A stretch of 19,922 bases of DNA. It comes from Treponema_I sp045597345. GTDB taxonomy: Bacteria > Spirochaetota > Spirochaetia > Treponematales > Treponemataceae. The stretch is from contig JAZLJW010000029.1 of assembly GCA_045597345.1 (NCBI GenBank), positions 1 through 19,922 on the forward strand. Reading direction: 5' to 3'. The notes under the pieces were generated by a model. It was not told the DNA's origin, ran no database searches, and saw only the letters and a list, made by a program, of their open reading frames with translations. Position 1 is the stretch's first letter. The number at the start of each line of letters is the position of its first letter. The position numbers and the translations under genes were made by a program. Shown piece after piece: positions 1 through 7,703 of this stretch.

Positions 1-446
1 AGGCATTTCAGGGAAAGATCTGATGCCATAATCTCAAAAGTAAAAGGTGGTGGCAAAATATCTTTCAATATCATTGCGATAGTGTATGGCTCTTCACCAG
101 TAGAACAGCCGGCACTCCAGATACGGATGGTATTCTCACCACGTTTCCGCTTTTCTTCAAGAAGCGTAGGAATGACATAATTCACCAAAGTATCAAAATG
201 AGGTTGATTTCTGAAGAACCGTGTCAGGTTTGTGGTAACAGAGTCCAGAAGAACCTTCATTTCTTCCTTATCTGACATAATGAGGCTGTAATATGCCCGG
301 ATATCATCCATATTTTTGTCACGAAGGCGTTCCTTCAAGCGGCTGTCCAGAATGGAACGGTTTGTAGCCGAGAAAGTAATGCCACTTTCGTCATAAATTA
401 CTTTGCGGAATAATTCAAAATCTGCATCAGTTAATAAGTCTGCCAT
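1..446 (-). CDS. cheR: Chemotaxis protein methyltransferase CheR (C-terminus cut by window edge)
   Basis: CheR transfers methyl groups from S-adenosylmethionine to glutamates of methyl-accepting chemotaxis receptors in the cytoplasm and so sets receptor adaptation. I translated the minus strand from the ATG at 446 and obtained 148 open codons running off the left edge. Residues about 7-70 are the helical CheR N-terminal domain. TTNLTRFFRN (71-80) matches the conserved TTNxTxFFR motif, and IWSAGCSTGEEPY (109-121) is the SAM-binding glycine-rich loop. The remaining SAM-domain strands and the beta-subdomain lie outside the window. The gene diverges from lptC. There is no well-placed Shine-Dalgarno site; a TACAAT -10 box ends 8 bases before the ATG. 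The family is clear; whether this is the main CheR or a paralogue cannot be told from here. Confidence 0.93.
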   Translation of the reverse strand, partial: MADLLTDADFELFRKVIYDESGITFSATNRSILDSRLKERLRDKNMDDIRAYYSLIMSDKEEMKVLLDSVTTNLTRFFRNQPHFDTLVNYVIPTLLEEKRKRGENTIRIWSAGCSTGEEPYTIAMILKDILPPPFTFEIMASDLSLKC

Positions 447-454
447 AATTCATG

Positions 455-483
455 ATTGTATCCCTGCTCTTCTTAAACCGCAA
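455..483 (-). promoter_or_regulatory. Putative sigma70-type promoter of cheR
   Basis: Reading the minus strand, TTGCGG (483-478) and TACAAT (460-455) are separated by 17 bases. The -10 box matches the consensus in 5 of 6 positions and the -35 box in only 3. The predicted transcription start is around 447-449, just ahead of the ATG at 446, which implies a leaderless or nearly leaderless mRNA. This is inferred from motif spacing only. Confidence 0.4.
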
Positions 484-565
484 TAAAAACAATATGCTGC
501 AAAAAAGAACGTAAATTATTCCCCAAAGGTAGCATAAAAGTAAGATTCTATGTAAAAATAGTGTC

Positions 566-1144
566 ATGCGGGCCGTTGTTACCTCAAAAAGAATCCTGTT
601 TCTCACATTCATTCTGACTCTTTTTTCCTGTTCCATCGATTATGGCACAACGCCAGAAGATCACTCAGGTTCTCCGGATTTCTTTTTCTTCGATACCACA
701 CTGACACGGGTACAGAACGGAAAACCAAGAGCCATCCTTCAGGCTGGAACCATTGAACAATACAATGCAGAAAACTGCATGTACGGAGATACTCTGACCT
801 TCCAGCTTCTATCACCGGAAGGAGATTTACAGACCTCAGGAACCTGTACCCTCTTTTCACTCAATCAGGACACTCAGATTTACACGTTACTTCAATCCGT
901 AGAAATTTCCAGTTATGACCAGGATATGACTATTTCCGCAAACAATCTTCGCTGGGACAATGCTGCAGAGCAGATGACCAGTGATACGGAATCTCCCATA
1001 ACCATTCAGACCGGTGTGACCGGCGATGGCAATAAGACAGTTACCACCATTACCGGAACAGGGCTTACGTTCGATGGTGTAACCCGCACATTCCACTTTG
1101 CTCAGGCTGTAACCGGAGATGTCATTACAGGGGATAACCAATGA
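566..1144 (+). CDS. lptC: LptC-like envelope lipid export protein (lipoprotein)
   Basis: LptC links the inner-membrane Lpt ATPase complex to the periplasmic LptA bridge that carries lipopolysaccharide outward. The 192-residue product starts with a basic and hydrophobic signal (residues 1-21) ending in LFSC, so Cys22 is probably lipidated; classical LptC is instead anchored by a transmembrane helix. Residues about 38-185 have the LptC/YrbK-like pattern of alternating beta-strands (FFFFDTTLTRVQNGKPRA, then a series of AxNLRW/LTFDG strands). Assignment rests on this pattern and on position: the stop overlaps the lptA start (ATGA at 1141-1144) and lptB follows. The ATG at 566 is the first usable start, and no Shine-Dalgarno site precedes it. 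Sequence divergence within LptC is high, so identity by sequence alone is moderate. The substrate is uncertain because some treponemes lack classical LPS. Confidence 0.75.
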   Translation: MRAVVTSKRILFLTFILTLFSCSIDYGTTPEDHSGSPDFFFFDTTLTRVQNGKPRAILQAGTIEQYNAENCMYGDTLTFQLLSPEGDLQTSGTCTLFSLNQDTQIYTLLQSVEISSYDQDMTISANNLRWDNAAEQMTSDTESPITIQTGVTGDGNKTVTTITGTGLTFDGVTRTFHFAQAVTGDVITGDNQ

Positions 1145-1794
1145 ATCAACACATCCGGAGTCTGATACTTATACTGATTCTTTCCTGTTTTTGCACCAGT
1201 CTTTACGCAGGTTCCATTTCATTCAAAGCCTCAACAATGACTGGAAATACAGGTGAAAACCGGCGCAGTACCACACTCAGCGGCAACGCATGGATTCAAA
1301 CAGACGACATGGAAATATCAGCGGATGTAATTGAACTGTCCGGGGAAGAGTACGATTCAGTCATTGCATCGGGGACAGTATCAGGTACAAACACTACATC
1401 AGGATTTACTTTCAGCTGTTCCAATCTGGAATACAACCGTAAAACCGGTATCGTAAAATTGCAGGGTGATGTTTCCCTCAACGACACAGAAAATGGGGTA
1501 ACCGCAACAGCCCGATTCATGGAGTATAACCAGAATACCGAAACAGCATTGATGCAGATTGGCGTCACCTTACACCAGAAAGAATCAGTCTGTACCTGTG
1601 CACTTGCTCTGTACCGCAAGAAAGACCAGATTCTTGAAATGAGCGGAAGTCCGCAGGTACAGCGTGGTAAGGATGTATTTAAAGCACAGGAAATAACATT
1701 CAACCTTACTACAGAAGAAATTGTACTGGACGGACGTGTTCGGGGAACCGTTCAAGATGACAAAAAAACGTCACAGGGAGAAAGTGATGAATAA
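1141..1794 (+). CDS. lptA: LptA/OstA-like periplasmic lipid transport protein
   Basis: LptA forms the periplasmic bridge of beta-jellyroll units that shields lipid chains between LptC and the outer-membrane LptD. The 217-residue product has a Sec signal peptide with a hydrophobic run at residues 7-20 and a likely cleavage site after LYA (residue 23). Residues about 25-205 repeat the OstA-type pattern of short beta-strands, for example LSGNAWIQTDDMEISAD, then SNLEYNRKTGIVKLQGDV and QEITFNLTTEEIVLDG. It starts within the lptC stop (ATGA) and its last 8 bases overlap lptB, so the three genes are translationally coupled. Length is near that of LptA proteins. The tail after residue 205 is charged and looks disordered. 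The call is well supported by order of genes and strand pattern. Confidence 0.8.
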   Translation: MNQHIRSLILILILSCFCTSLYAGSISFKASTMTGNTGENRRSTTLSGNAWIQTDDMEISADVIELSGEEYDSVIASGTVSGTNTTSGFTFSCSNLEYNRKTGIVKLQGDVSLNDTENGVTATARFMEYNQNTETALMQIGVTLHQKESVCTCALALYRKKDQILEMSGSPQVQRGKDVFKAQEITFNLTTEEIVLDGRVRGTVQDDKKTSQGESDE

Positions 1795-2512
1795 TTTACA
1801 GATTACTTCCCTATACAAATCATTCGGTAAAAAACAGGTCGTCAAAGGTATAGAGTTTTCCATGCAGACTGGTGAGGTTTTGGGATTATTAGGACCCAAC
1901 GGAGCAGGAAAAACTACTACGTTTTACATGATTGTCGGTTTTTACCGTCCTACTTCAGGTGACGTTTTTCTTGATGAAACAAGAATTACCAGGCTTCCCA
2001 TGTATAAACGGGCACGGCTGGGTATATCGTATCTTCCGCAAGAACCGTCCGTTTTTAAGAAACTGACGGTAGAACAGAATATCTGGGCTATTCTCGAACA
2101 GCGCCGGGATCTGACAAAAGCAGAAAAACAACATAAGCTTGAACAGCTTATTGACGAATTCAACATTCAGCATATACGTAAACAACAGGCATTTTCCCTT
2201 TCCGGAGGAGAGCGGCGTCGTACAGAAATAGCCCGGTCGCTGGCAATTGAACCAAAATTTCTCCTGCTGGACGAACCTTTTGCCGGTATCGATCCTATAG
2301 CCGTTGCGGATATCAAAAGTATGGTACGGCAGCTTGCAAACAGTGGCATTGGAGTACTTATTACGGACCACAATGTCCGTGATACCCTGGAAATTACAGA
2401 CCGTTCGATAATTGTTTCAAGCGGACAGATTTGTGCACAGGGATCAAAAGAAGAAATTCTGCAGTCAGAAACCGCCAGAAAAATCTATCTAGGCGAAGAA
2501 TTCCGCATGTAA
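1787..2512 (+). CDS. lptB: LPS export ABC transporter ATPase LptB
   Basis: LptB is the cytoplasmic ATPase that powers lipid extraction by LptF/LptG in the inner membrane. The 241-residue product shows Walker A GPNGAGKTT, the signature LSGGERRRTEIARSLA, Walker B FLLLDEPFAGIDPIA and the H-loop in ITDHNVRDTLEITDR, all typical of LptB. I chose the ATG at 1787 because AGGGAG (1775-1780) sits 6 bases upstream and the product then begins MNNLQITSLYKSFG, as in the family. An in-frame ATG at 1721 would add 22 residues unlike LptB. The start overlaps the lptA stop by 8 bases. LptF, LptG and LptD are not in this window. Confidence 0.95.
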   Translation: MNNLQITSLYKSFGKKQVVKGIEFSMQTGEVLGLLGPNGAGKTTTFYMIVGFYRPTSGDVFLDETRITRLPMYKRARLGISYLPQEPSVFKKLTVEQNIWAILEQRRDLTKAEKQHKLEQLIDEFNIQHIRKQQAFSLSGGERRRTEIARSLAIEPKFLLLDEPFAGIDPIAVADIKSMVRQLANSGIGVLITDHNVRDTLEITDRSIIVSSGQICAQGSKEEILQSETARKIYLGEEFRM

Positions 2513-2544
2513 AGAATTATTTTCTACTTATATTAATTGTTAAT

Positions 2545-2574
2545 TTGACAAGTTCCTTTTCAGTGTGGTACCTT
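2545..2574 (+). promoter_or_regulatory. Sigma70-type promoter of rny
   Basis: A perfect -35 box TTGACA (2545-2550) is followed after 18 bases by TACCTT (2569-2574) as the -10 box. Transcription would start near 2581, giving a leader of about 26 bases that contains the ribosome binding site AGAGGT (2595-2600), 6 bases before the rny ATG. This separates rny from the lpt cluster, although no terminator is visible after lptB. Confidence 0.6.
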
Positions 2575-2606
2575 ATAGGTGAACTATTCTAGTTAGAGGT
2601 GTACCT

Positions 2607-4136
2607 ATGCAATTAGTATTATGGATTGCCCTCCCTGTAGCTGGACTCGTTCTTGGATGGACTATTCGCTGGCTGTACGCCAGATTTCAACTATCTGCAT
2701 CGGAGCAAAGAGCAGAGCGTGTAAAACAAGACGCTATAAAAGAAGCAGAAGCAAAGAAAAAAGAGATTATACTCGAAGCGAAAGATCAACTCATCCGTGA
2801 GCGCAGTCAGCAGGAGCGGGAAAATAGAGAACGTCGCAGTGAACTGCAGCGTTATGAGCGCCGTCTGACCCTCAAGGAAGAAACCCTTGATAAACGTCAG
2901 GCATCTTTTGATAAACTTGAACAGGAATATGTTGGTCGTGAACAGGTTATCAACCGCAAAGAAGCAGAACTTGCTTCAGAAGAGGAACGATACCGTCAGG
3001 AACTTGAACGTATTTCGGGACTGACTGCAGAAGAAGCAAAGAAACTGATTATTACCAATCTTGAGAATGAAGCCCGTCATGATGCGCAGGCTCTCCTTAA
3101 CAAGATTGAACAGGAAGCCCAGCTTTCAGCAGAAAAGAAAGCACGTGATATCCTTGTTACCACTATTCAGCGCATTGCTACCGAAACAACCAGCGACATC
3201 ACAGTTGCAACTGTTTCTCTGCCAAGCGATGAAATGAAAGGTCGGATTATCGGACGTGAAGGACGTAATATCCGTGCCATTGAAACACTGACCGGTGTAG
3301 ACATCATCATTGATGATACTCCGGAAGCCGTTGTCATCAGCTGTTTTGATCCGGTCCGCAAGGAAATTGCAAAAGTTGCTCTTGAACGCCTTATTTCTGA
3401 CGGACGTATTCATCCTGCCCGCATCGAAGAAGTAGTACAGAAAGTTACCAGGGAGATTCAGAACAAGATTTACGAAGAAGGTGAAAAAGCACTCTTCGAT
3501 CTGGGTATCCCAAATATGAGTCAGGACGGAGTTCGGGCTCTGGGACGTCTGTATTTCAGAACAAGCTACGGACAGAATGTACTGAATCACTCAAAGGAAG
3601 TTGCCATTATTGCCGGTATGCTTGCTGCTGAAATCGGGGCAAACCGCGAACTGGCAAAACGAGCTGCTGTTCTGCATGATATCGGTAAAGGTGCAGAAAA
3701 TGATTCTGACCAGAATCATGCAGAAGTTGGTATGGAAATGGCCCGTAAAATGGGAGAAGATGCTGCTGTAATCAACGCAGTTGGTGCTCACCATAACGAC
3801 ATTGAACCAACCAGCATTGAAGCTGTCATCGTACAGATTGCCGATGCCATTTCAGCCGCACGTCCTGGTGCACGCCGCGAAACAATGGATAACTATGTAA
3901 AACGTCTTGAAAATCTTGAAGCAATTGCTGAAGGATTTACTGGTGTTGAAAAAGCATACGCTATTCAGGCGGGGCGTGAACTTCGTGTTATCGTTAACAG
4001 CGAGAAAATTCCAGACCGTGATGTCAAGGATTTGGCCCGCAATATAGCAAAACAGATTGTAACAGACTTGAGGTATCCAGGTCGAATCAAAATTACAATG
4101 ATTCGTGAAACACGCATCATTGAATATGCACGGTAA
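2607..4136 (+). CDS. rny: Ribonuclease Y (membrane-anchored endoribonuclease)
   Basis: RNase Y cleaves single-stranded mRNA at the inner face of the membrane and starts mRNA decay and processing. The 509-residue product has the full family layout. There is an N-terminal transmembrane helix at residues 4-22 and a long charged coiled coil at about 30-180. The KH RNA-binding domain at about 208-270 has the loop GRIIGREGRN (212-221). The HD domain has LNHSKE (326-331) and the catalytic LHDIGKG (356-362), His357-Asp358 being the metal-binding pair, followed by AHHNDIEP (394-401). The typical C-terminal domain ends at residue 509. The length is normal for the family. AGAGGT 6 bases upstream fixes the start. 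It has its own promoter and is closed by a strong intrinsic terminator, so it is probably monocistronic. Confidence 0.97.
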   Translation: MQLVLWIALPVAGLVLGWTIRWLYARFQLSASEQRAERVKQDAIKEAEAKKKEIILEAKDQLIRERSQQERENRERRSELQRYERRLTLKEETLDKRQASFDKLEQEYVGREQVINRKEAELASEEERYRQELERISGLTAEEAKKLIITNLENEARHDAQALLNKIEQEAQLSAEKKARDILVTTIQRIATETTSDITVATVSLPSDEMKGRIIGREGRNIRAIETLTGVDIIIDDTPEAVVISCFDPVRKEIAKVALERLISDGRIHPARIEEVVQKVTREIQNKIYEEGEKALFDLGIPNMSQDGVRALGRLYFRTSYGQNVLNHSKEVAIIAGMLAAEIGANRELAKRAAVLHDIGKGAENDSDQNHAEVGMEMARKMGEDAAVINAVGAHHNDIEPTSIEAVIVQIADAISAARPGARRETMDNYVKRLENLEAIAEGFTGVEKAYAIQAGRELRVIVNSEKIPDRDVKDLARNIAKQIVTDLRYPGRIKITMIRETRIIEYAR

Positions 4137-4146
4137 ATACCGTTGG

Positions 4147-4176
4147 AACCGGCTCTTTACGAGCCGGTTTTTTTTT
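4147..4176 (+). terminator. Intrinsic terminator after rny
   Basis: A perfect 9-bp stem AACCGGCTC/GAGCCGGTT (4147-4155 with 4161-4169) encloses the loop TTTAC and runs into an unbroken T tract to 4176. It begins 10 bases after the rny stop codon. This is a textbook Rho-independent terminator. Confidence 0.95.
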
Positions 4177-4277
4177 ATAGCAGTTGCATTTCAACACCGT
4201 AACATTTTTGCTTTTCTATTAATTCTTTTGTTTTTTTGTAATTTTTTATTTTTTTATGTAAAATTTTCACTATTTCC

Positions 4278-4306
4278 TTGTTTTTTCGCTATCCTGAATA
4301 CATAAT
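4278..4306 (+). promoter_or_regulatory. Putative sigma70-type promoter of the AraC-family regulator
   Basis: TTGTTT (4278-4283) and CATAAT (4301-4306) are separated by 17 bases, within a T-rich spacer (4177-4290). The predicted start near 4313 gives a leader of about 58 bases ending in the ribosome binding site AGGGTGGG (4361-4368). Confidence 0.5.
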
Positions 4307-4334
4307 TATACCGATAGACAATTAAGAAAGAGAG

Positions 4335-4353
4335 AGAATACCGTGAGTATTCT
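4335..4353 (+). promoter_or_regulatory. Leader hairpin or palindrome ahead of the AraC-family gene
   Basis: AGAATAC (4335-4341) and GTATTCT (4347-4353) form a perfect 7-bp inverted repeat with a 5-base loop. It ends 8 bases before the ribosome binding site of the regulator gene. It could be an mRNA hairpin affecting translation or an operator half-site pair for autoregulation. There is no T tract, so it is not a terminator. Confidence 0.4.
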
Positions 4354-4370
4354 ACCTGATAGGGTGGGTT

Positions 4371-5594
4371 ATGAACGACTTAATTAAACTTACAAAAGAG
4401 TACATCGAAACACTTCTTTCAATTCATGTTAATGTAATTGAAAACAGCCAGGAATCGGCAGATGAATTTTTCAGTTTTATGGCACCGCCTATGGCTGGAA
4501 CTTCCTACAACGGAACTACGATTCTCAACTACCTGATTAATCTTGAAGAAAAAGTGGTATATGACATTGAAGACTGTTTTTTCCTTCACTGGATAGCACT
4601 AAAACTTCCTGAAGAGGTAGGATCAAAAGATTCCGTTCTGGCATTGGGTCCTTATTTCGATACTACTCCACCGGAAAACCTGGTTCAAAGAAGTTTACTC
4701 CGTAACGCTCTCCACGCTTCGTATACTACGCCGTTGAAGATGTTCTACAACTCAGTTCCCGTATGCAGCAGCACTAAAGCAATAACTGTAGCCAGAATCT
4801 GTTTGCAGCATTTATTTAACATTGAAGGTGAGCCGGAATGTAAAACGGTATATCCCTTTGGTATAGATAAAAAAGTTGAGCCCACAGAGTTTTATGTAGA
4901 AGAAGAACATATTTATATGGCTCAAACAGAACGCCGGTACTCTCTTGAAACGAGACTTCAGGCCGATGTTACCCAGGGGAACAGTGTTGGAGCCATGCAA
5001 ACCTGGCGTATCCTCCGTGTTGAACTGGATAATCTCAAAAAAATTAAAGATCCTCTTCGCAACGCAAAAAATAACTGCATTGTACATAACACCATTTTAC
5101 GCAAGGCCGTTGAACGAAGTTACGTACATCCACTGTATATCGACAGTCTGGCTAACCAGATTCTTTCGGCAATTGAAAACACCAACAGTGTTGAAGATCT
5201 TCATAAATTACAGGAAGACTGCATTGTTGAATACTGTAAACTGGTTACAAAGCACAGTCTGATAAAATATACACCAATGGTTCGTCAGGCACTGAATTAT
5301 ATCAATACGCACCTGAGCTCTGATATACATCTTCCGGAAATTGCATCAGCCATCAATGTCAGCCCTAACTACCTTTCTGCAGTGTTTAACCGCGAAACGG
5401 AGATGTCAATTTCAACCTACATTAACCGCAGACGTATTGATAAAGCTGTTGAGCTTCTTGAAACAAGCAATGCAAGTATCGAAGATATTGCGACATTTGT
5501 CGGTTTCAGTGATATGAACTATTTTACCCGTGTATTCAAAGGTATCAAAGGGGTAACACCTTCGGACTTCAGAAAACACGGAAAAATTCAGTAA
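4371..5594 (+). CDS. AraC-family transcriptional regulator
   Basis: This is a DNA-binding regulator of 407 residues. The last 104 residues (304-407) are a complete AraC/XylS domain with two helix-turn-helix units: LPEIASAINVSPNYLSAVFN, then SIEDIATFVGFSDMNYFTRVFK followed by the family signature GVTPSDFRKH. Residues 1-300 are helical-looking, lack membrane segments and a receiver domain, and I cannot assign them to a named sensor family. Their length resembles the YesN/AdaA-like architecture without a recognisable phosphoacceptor. AGGGTGGG upstream supports the ATG at 4371. The gene has its own promoter and converges on the PfkB-family kinase gene with a 7-base overlap. Its target and ligand cannot be read from the sequence; sugar or nucleoside metabolism is a guess from the neighbour. 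Confidence 0.92.
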   Translation: MNDLIKLTKEYIETLLSIHVNVIENSQESADEFFSFMAPPMAGTSYNGTTILNYLINLEEKVVYDIEDCFFLHWIALKLPEEVGSKDSVLALGPYFDTTPPENLVQRSLLRNALHASYTTPLKMFYNSVPVCSSTKAITVARICLQHLFNIEGEPECKTVYPFGIDKKVEPTEFYVEEEHIYMAQTERRYSLETRLQADVTQGNSVGAMQTWRILRVELDNLKKIKDPLRNAKNNCIVHNTILRKAVERSYVHPLYIDSLANQILSAIENTNSVEDLHKLQEDCIVEYCKLVTKHSLIKYTPMVRQALNYINTHLSSDIHLPEIASAINVSPNYLSAVFNRETEMSISTYINRRRIDKAVELLETSNASIEDIATFVGFSDMNYFTRVFKGIKGVTPSDFRKHGKIQ

Positions 5595-6514
5595 TTTTCA
5601 AACAACGACGGACACAGTTTTTCGCTGACAGTCTGTCGTGTTAAAAGTGTTTCCTTTGCGCTTATAAGCCCGTATCGGATACAGTCCTTTACGGGTCTTT
5701 TTTTGAATACCCCGTACAGATACCCGGATGCAAAGGCATCACCGGCACCAATGGTATCAATGATATCCGGAGTAACGAAGGGCTTTTCGTTCCAGACTTC
5801 GCCGTCTTTATAAACCATTACACCTGATTCACCAAACGTTATGATAAAATGCCGGAATCCCAAGGAAGCAAACTTACGGGCACACTCAGGATCAGGGAAT
5901 GCAGCCTCACCAAGGACCGCAGAGGCCTCCATCTGGTTGCAGGCGAAACAATCCACTAATGAGGCATATTCAATTGATTTACGGGCAATGTCAGGGCTCG
6001 TTGCATTCTGAAAAACGTACAAATCTTCATGAGCTTTTTTATATGCATAAAACTGTGCCAATGCTTCCGGTGTAAGATTTGAATCCATACAGATTGCCGT
6101 AGCTTTCTTCTCGTCCAGAAAATTCCGCACTTCATCAGACAATCTGATTTCCTTTACTATATTGGTATTATATACACAGGAGGCAGGATTTCCTGTCGTT
6201 GCCATGACTGAGAACAAAGCCGTATGATATTTTCCTGACACCTGAAGAAGTTCTGTATTCACTCCTTCAGCAATAAAACCTTTTTTGAGAAAATCTCCAA
6301 AAATATCCTGTCCAATAAACCCAAGAATAGCAGTCTCAAATCCAAGATGTTTCAGATTGATTGCCATACCTCGCCCTACACCACCAGGAACAAGATCGAT
6401 AGTACCATCCCGGTACGCTTCATTTTCATCTTCTTCTGCAGTAAAGGCTTTTATATCGACTGATACATTTCCAATACTTAAAATTTTCACATCATCAGTG
6501 TTATCTATGTTCAT
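5588..6514 (-). CDS. PfkB-family carbohydrate/nucleoside kinase
   Basis: A ribokinase-fold kinase that should phosphorylate a sugar or nucleoside with ATP in the cytoplasm. The product is 308 residues from the ATG at 6514. PfkB motif 1 is visible as GGVGRGMAINLKHLG (44-58), where the usual Asn of GGxxxN is Gly. Motif 2 is DTIGAGDAFASGYLYG (253-268), with the catalytic Asp at 259. The motif-1 region resembles pseudouridine kinase (GGVxRN) more than fructokinase or ribokinase, but this does not fix the substrate. AAAGGA (6534-6529) lies 14 bases before this ATG. A GTG at 6526 would add four residues but lies too close to that site. The gene is 32 bases after murI in a three-gene minus-strand cluster. 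The family is certain; the substrate is unknown. Confidence 0.9.
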   Translation of the reverse strand: MNIDNTDDVKILSIGNVSVDIKAFTAEEDENEAYRDGTIDLVPGGVGRGMAINLKHLGFETAILGFIGQDIFGDFLKKGFIAEGVNTELLQVSGKYHTALFSVMATTGNPASCVYNTNIVKEIRLSDEVRNFLDEKKATAICMDSNLTPEALAQFYAYKKAHEDLYVFQNATSPDIARKSIEYASLVDCFACNQMEASAVLGEAAFPDPECARKFASLGFRHFIITFGESGVMVYKDGEVWNEKPFVTPDIIDTIGAGDAFASGYLYGVFKKRPVKDCIRYGLISAKETLLTRQTVSEKLCPSLFENY

Positions 6515-6546
6515 AGTAAATTGCACATTCCTTTGTTACTGCTTTT

Positions 6547-7356
6547 CTATCTGAGGATACCACCATAGGGGATATGCAGGTTATTTGACAGAGTCTGATA
6601 TTCCTGTTCCTGGGCAGGATTGGCTCCTGTACAGAAAAAAGTCAGGTTTTTCATACCTGGAGGCAGTTCTCCGACGGATGAACCGGTATCTGATGAAATA
6701 ACACGTAAAGCCTGTTTTACAACACCTTCCCGAGAATCAACCACGGTTACTTCTTTACCAAAAGCGTTCTGAATCGTATCTGCCAGATGAATAAAATGGG
6801 TGCACCCAAGAATAACAGTATCACACTGTTGTTTTTGAAAAAAATCCACTGCCGGCGCAATAGCACTCTGAATTTCAGATTCTGTGGCAGTGTACAGATT
6901 ATGCTCAATAAATGAAATCAGATCAGGATCCCCTCTCCGGGCAACATAACAGTCAGAAGCAAAATCATCGATGAGTTCTCTTGTGTACGGACTTGCAACA
7001 GCCTGTCTGGTAGCAAGCAATCCAATGCGCCTGTTTTTGCTGACCGTTGCAGCAAGTTTGATTGCAGGAACCGTTCCTATAAAGGGAACTTGAGGATACG
7101 TATCACGTAAAGCCTGAAGTGCCACTACAGACATGGTATTACAGGCAACGATTATGGCTTTAGGTTGAAAATGAGTCAGCATACTGTCAGCTGTCTGACA
7201 GGCACACTGAATTATCTCTTCCCGGCTTTTTTCACCATAAGGAAAATGAGCTGTATCACCAAGATACAGGCAGGAGTAGGATGGATACTTATTGGAAAGA
7301 TGAAGCATATAGCCGATTCCACCTGTTCCAGAATCCATAAAGGCAAAATCAGTCAT
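6547..7356 (-). CDS. murI: Glutamate racemase
   Basis: MurI interconverts L- and D-glutamate to supply D-Glu for peptidoglycan, using two cysteines as acid/base catalysts. The 269-residue product has FMDSGTGG (6-13) with Asp8, LGDTAHFPYG (32-41), the first catalytic cysteine in VACNT (Cys72) and the second in LGCTH (Cys185). The length is normal for the family. The start ATG shares one base with the stop codon of the upstream zinc-ribbon gene (TGATG), so translation is coupled. The PfkB-family kinase gene follows. The usual GG of GTGGIGYM is present and no key residue is missing. Confidence 0.96.
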   Translation of the reverse strand: MTDFAFMDSGTGGIGYMLHLSNKYPSYSCLYLGDTAHFPYGEKSREEIIQCACQTADSMLTHFQPKAIIVACNTMSVVALQALRDTYPQVPFIGTVPAIKLAATVSKNRRIGLLATRQAVASPYTRELIDDFASDCYVARRGDPDLISFIEHNLYTATESEIQSAIAPAVDFFQKQQCDTVILGCTHFIHLADTIQNAFGKEVTVVDSREGVVKQALRVISSDTGSSVGELPPGMKNLTFFCTGANPAQEQEYQTLSNNLHIPYGGILR

Positions 7357-7649
7357 CAGTCATCACCAAACAGAGCGTTAAAAGCATCCCGTGCATTCTG
7401 AACTTTTGTTGCCTGCGAAGACCGGTCTGTGCAGGCTGCCTTTGTATTCAACCTGAAAAAATCACAGAATGTGGGCCGTTCTTTATCCTGAACCGGCTCA
7501 TCAACGGTTTCATGACAGTCATAATGAGCCCCAGGTTCATACCACTGACAGTTTTTGCAGCACCGTACAGAAGCCCCACAATTCGGACACTCTGCATCCC
7601 TTCCAATAATGCCGGTAATAATTAGTTCTGATCCGCAGTTATAGCACAT
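7356..7649 (-). CDS. Small double zinc-ribbon protein of unknown function
   Basis: A 97-residue cytoplasmic protein with two closely packed cysteine clusters. The first CxxC pair (CYNC near the start) and CPNC suggest one zinc ribbon. CKNC, YDCHE and TFCDFF suggest a second. The central block CCKNCQWYEPGAHYDC and the segment DKERPTFCDFF look strongly conserved in character, but I cannot name a function. The tail (about 70-97) is Ala- and charge-rich. I chose the ATG at 7649 because TACAAT ends exactly 6 bases before it, implying a leaderless mRNA, and the first ribbon begins at once. In-frame starts at 7679 (ATG) or 7685 (TTG) would add 10-12 residues but have no ribosome site. It heads the cluster with murI, its stop overlapping the murI start by one base. 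Confidence 0.82.
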   Translation of the reverse strand: MCYNCGSELIITGIIGRDAECPNCGASVRCCKNCQWYEPGAHYDCHETVDEPVQDKERPTFCDFFRLNTKAACTDRSSQATKVQNARDAFNALFGDD

Positions 7650-7655
7650 ACCGTA

Positions 7656-7685
7656 ATTGTAACGGGTTTGACTTATCATGCGCAA
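7656..7685 (-). promoter_or_regulatory. Putative promoter of the zinc-ribbon/murI/kinase cluster
   Basis: On the minus strand TTGCGC (7685-7680), 18 bases, then TACAAT (7661-7656). The -10 box is 6 bases upstream of the ATG at 7649, so transcription would begin at or next to the start codon. It overlaps the divergent promoter at 7668-7697. Confidence 0.45.
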
Positions 7686-7697
7686 TGACTTTAAAAT
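7668..7697 (+). promoter_or_regulatory. Putative promoter of the pentapeptide-repeat/MBL gene pair
   Basis: TTGACT (7668-7673), 18 bases, then TAAAAT (7692-7697), matching the consensus boxes in 5 of 6 positions each. The predicted start falls on the ATG at 7704. No Shine-Dalgarno sequence lies between, so a leaderless mRNA is likely. Confidence 0.55.
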
Positions 7698-7703
7698 ATC
7701 AGT

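Noticed and set aside
1721..1786. N-terminal extension of LptB from an upstream ATG at 1721
   Set aside because: It lies within lptA, adds residues unlike LptB, and the ATG at 1787 has a good ribosome site and the normal LptB beginning.
4105..4305. Small Phe-rich open frame after rny
   Set aside because: It overlaps the rny end, runs through the terminator hairpin and T-rich spacer, and has no ribosome site; its composition reflects the T-rich DNA.
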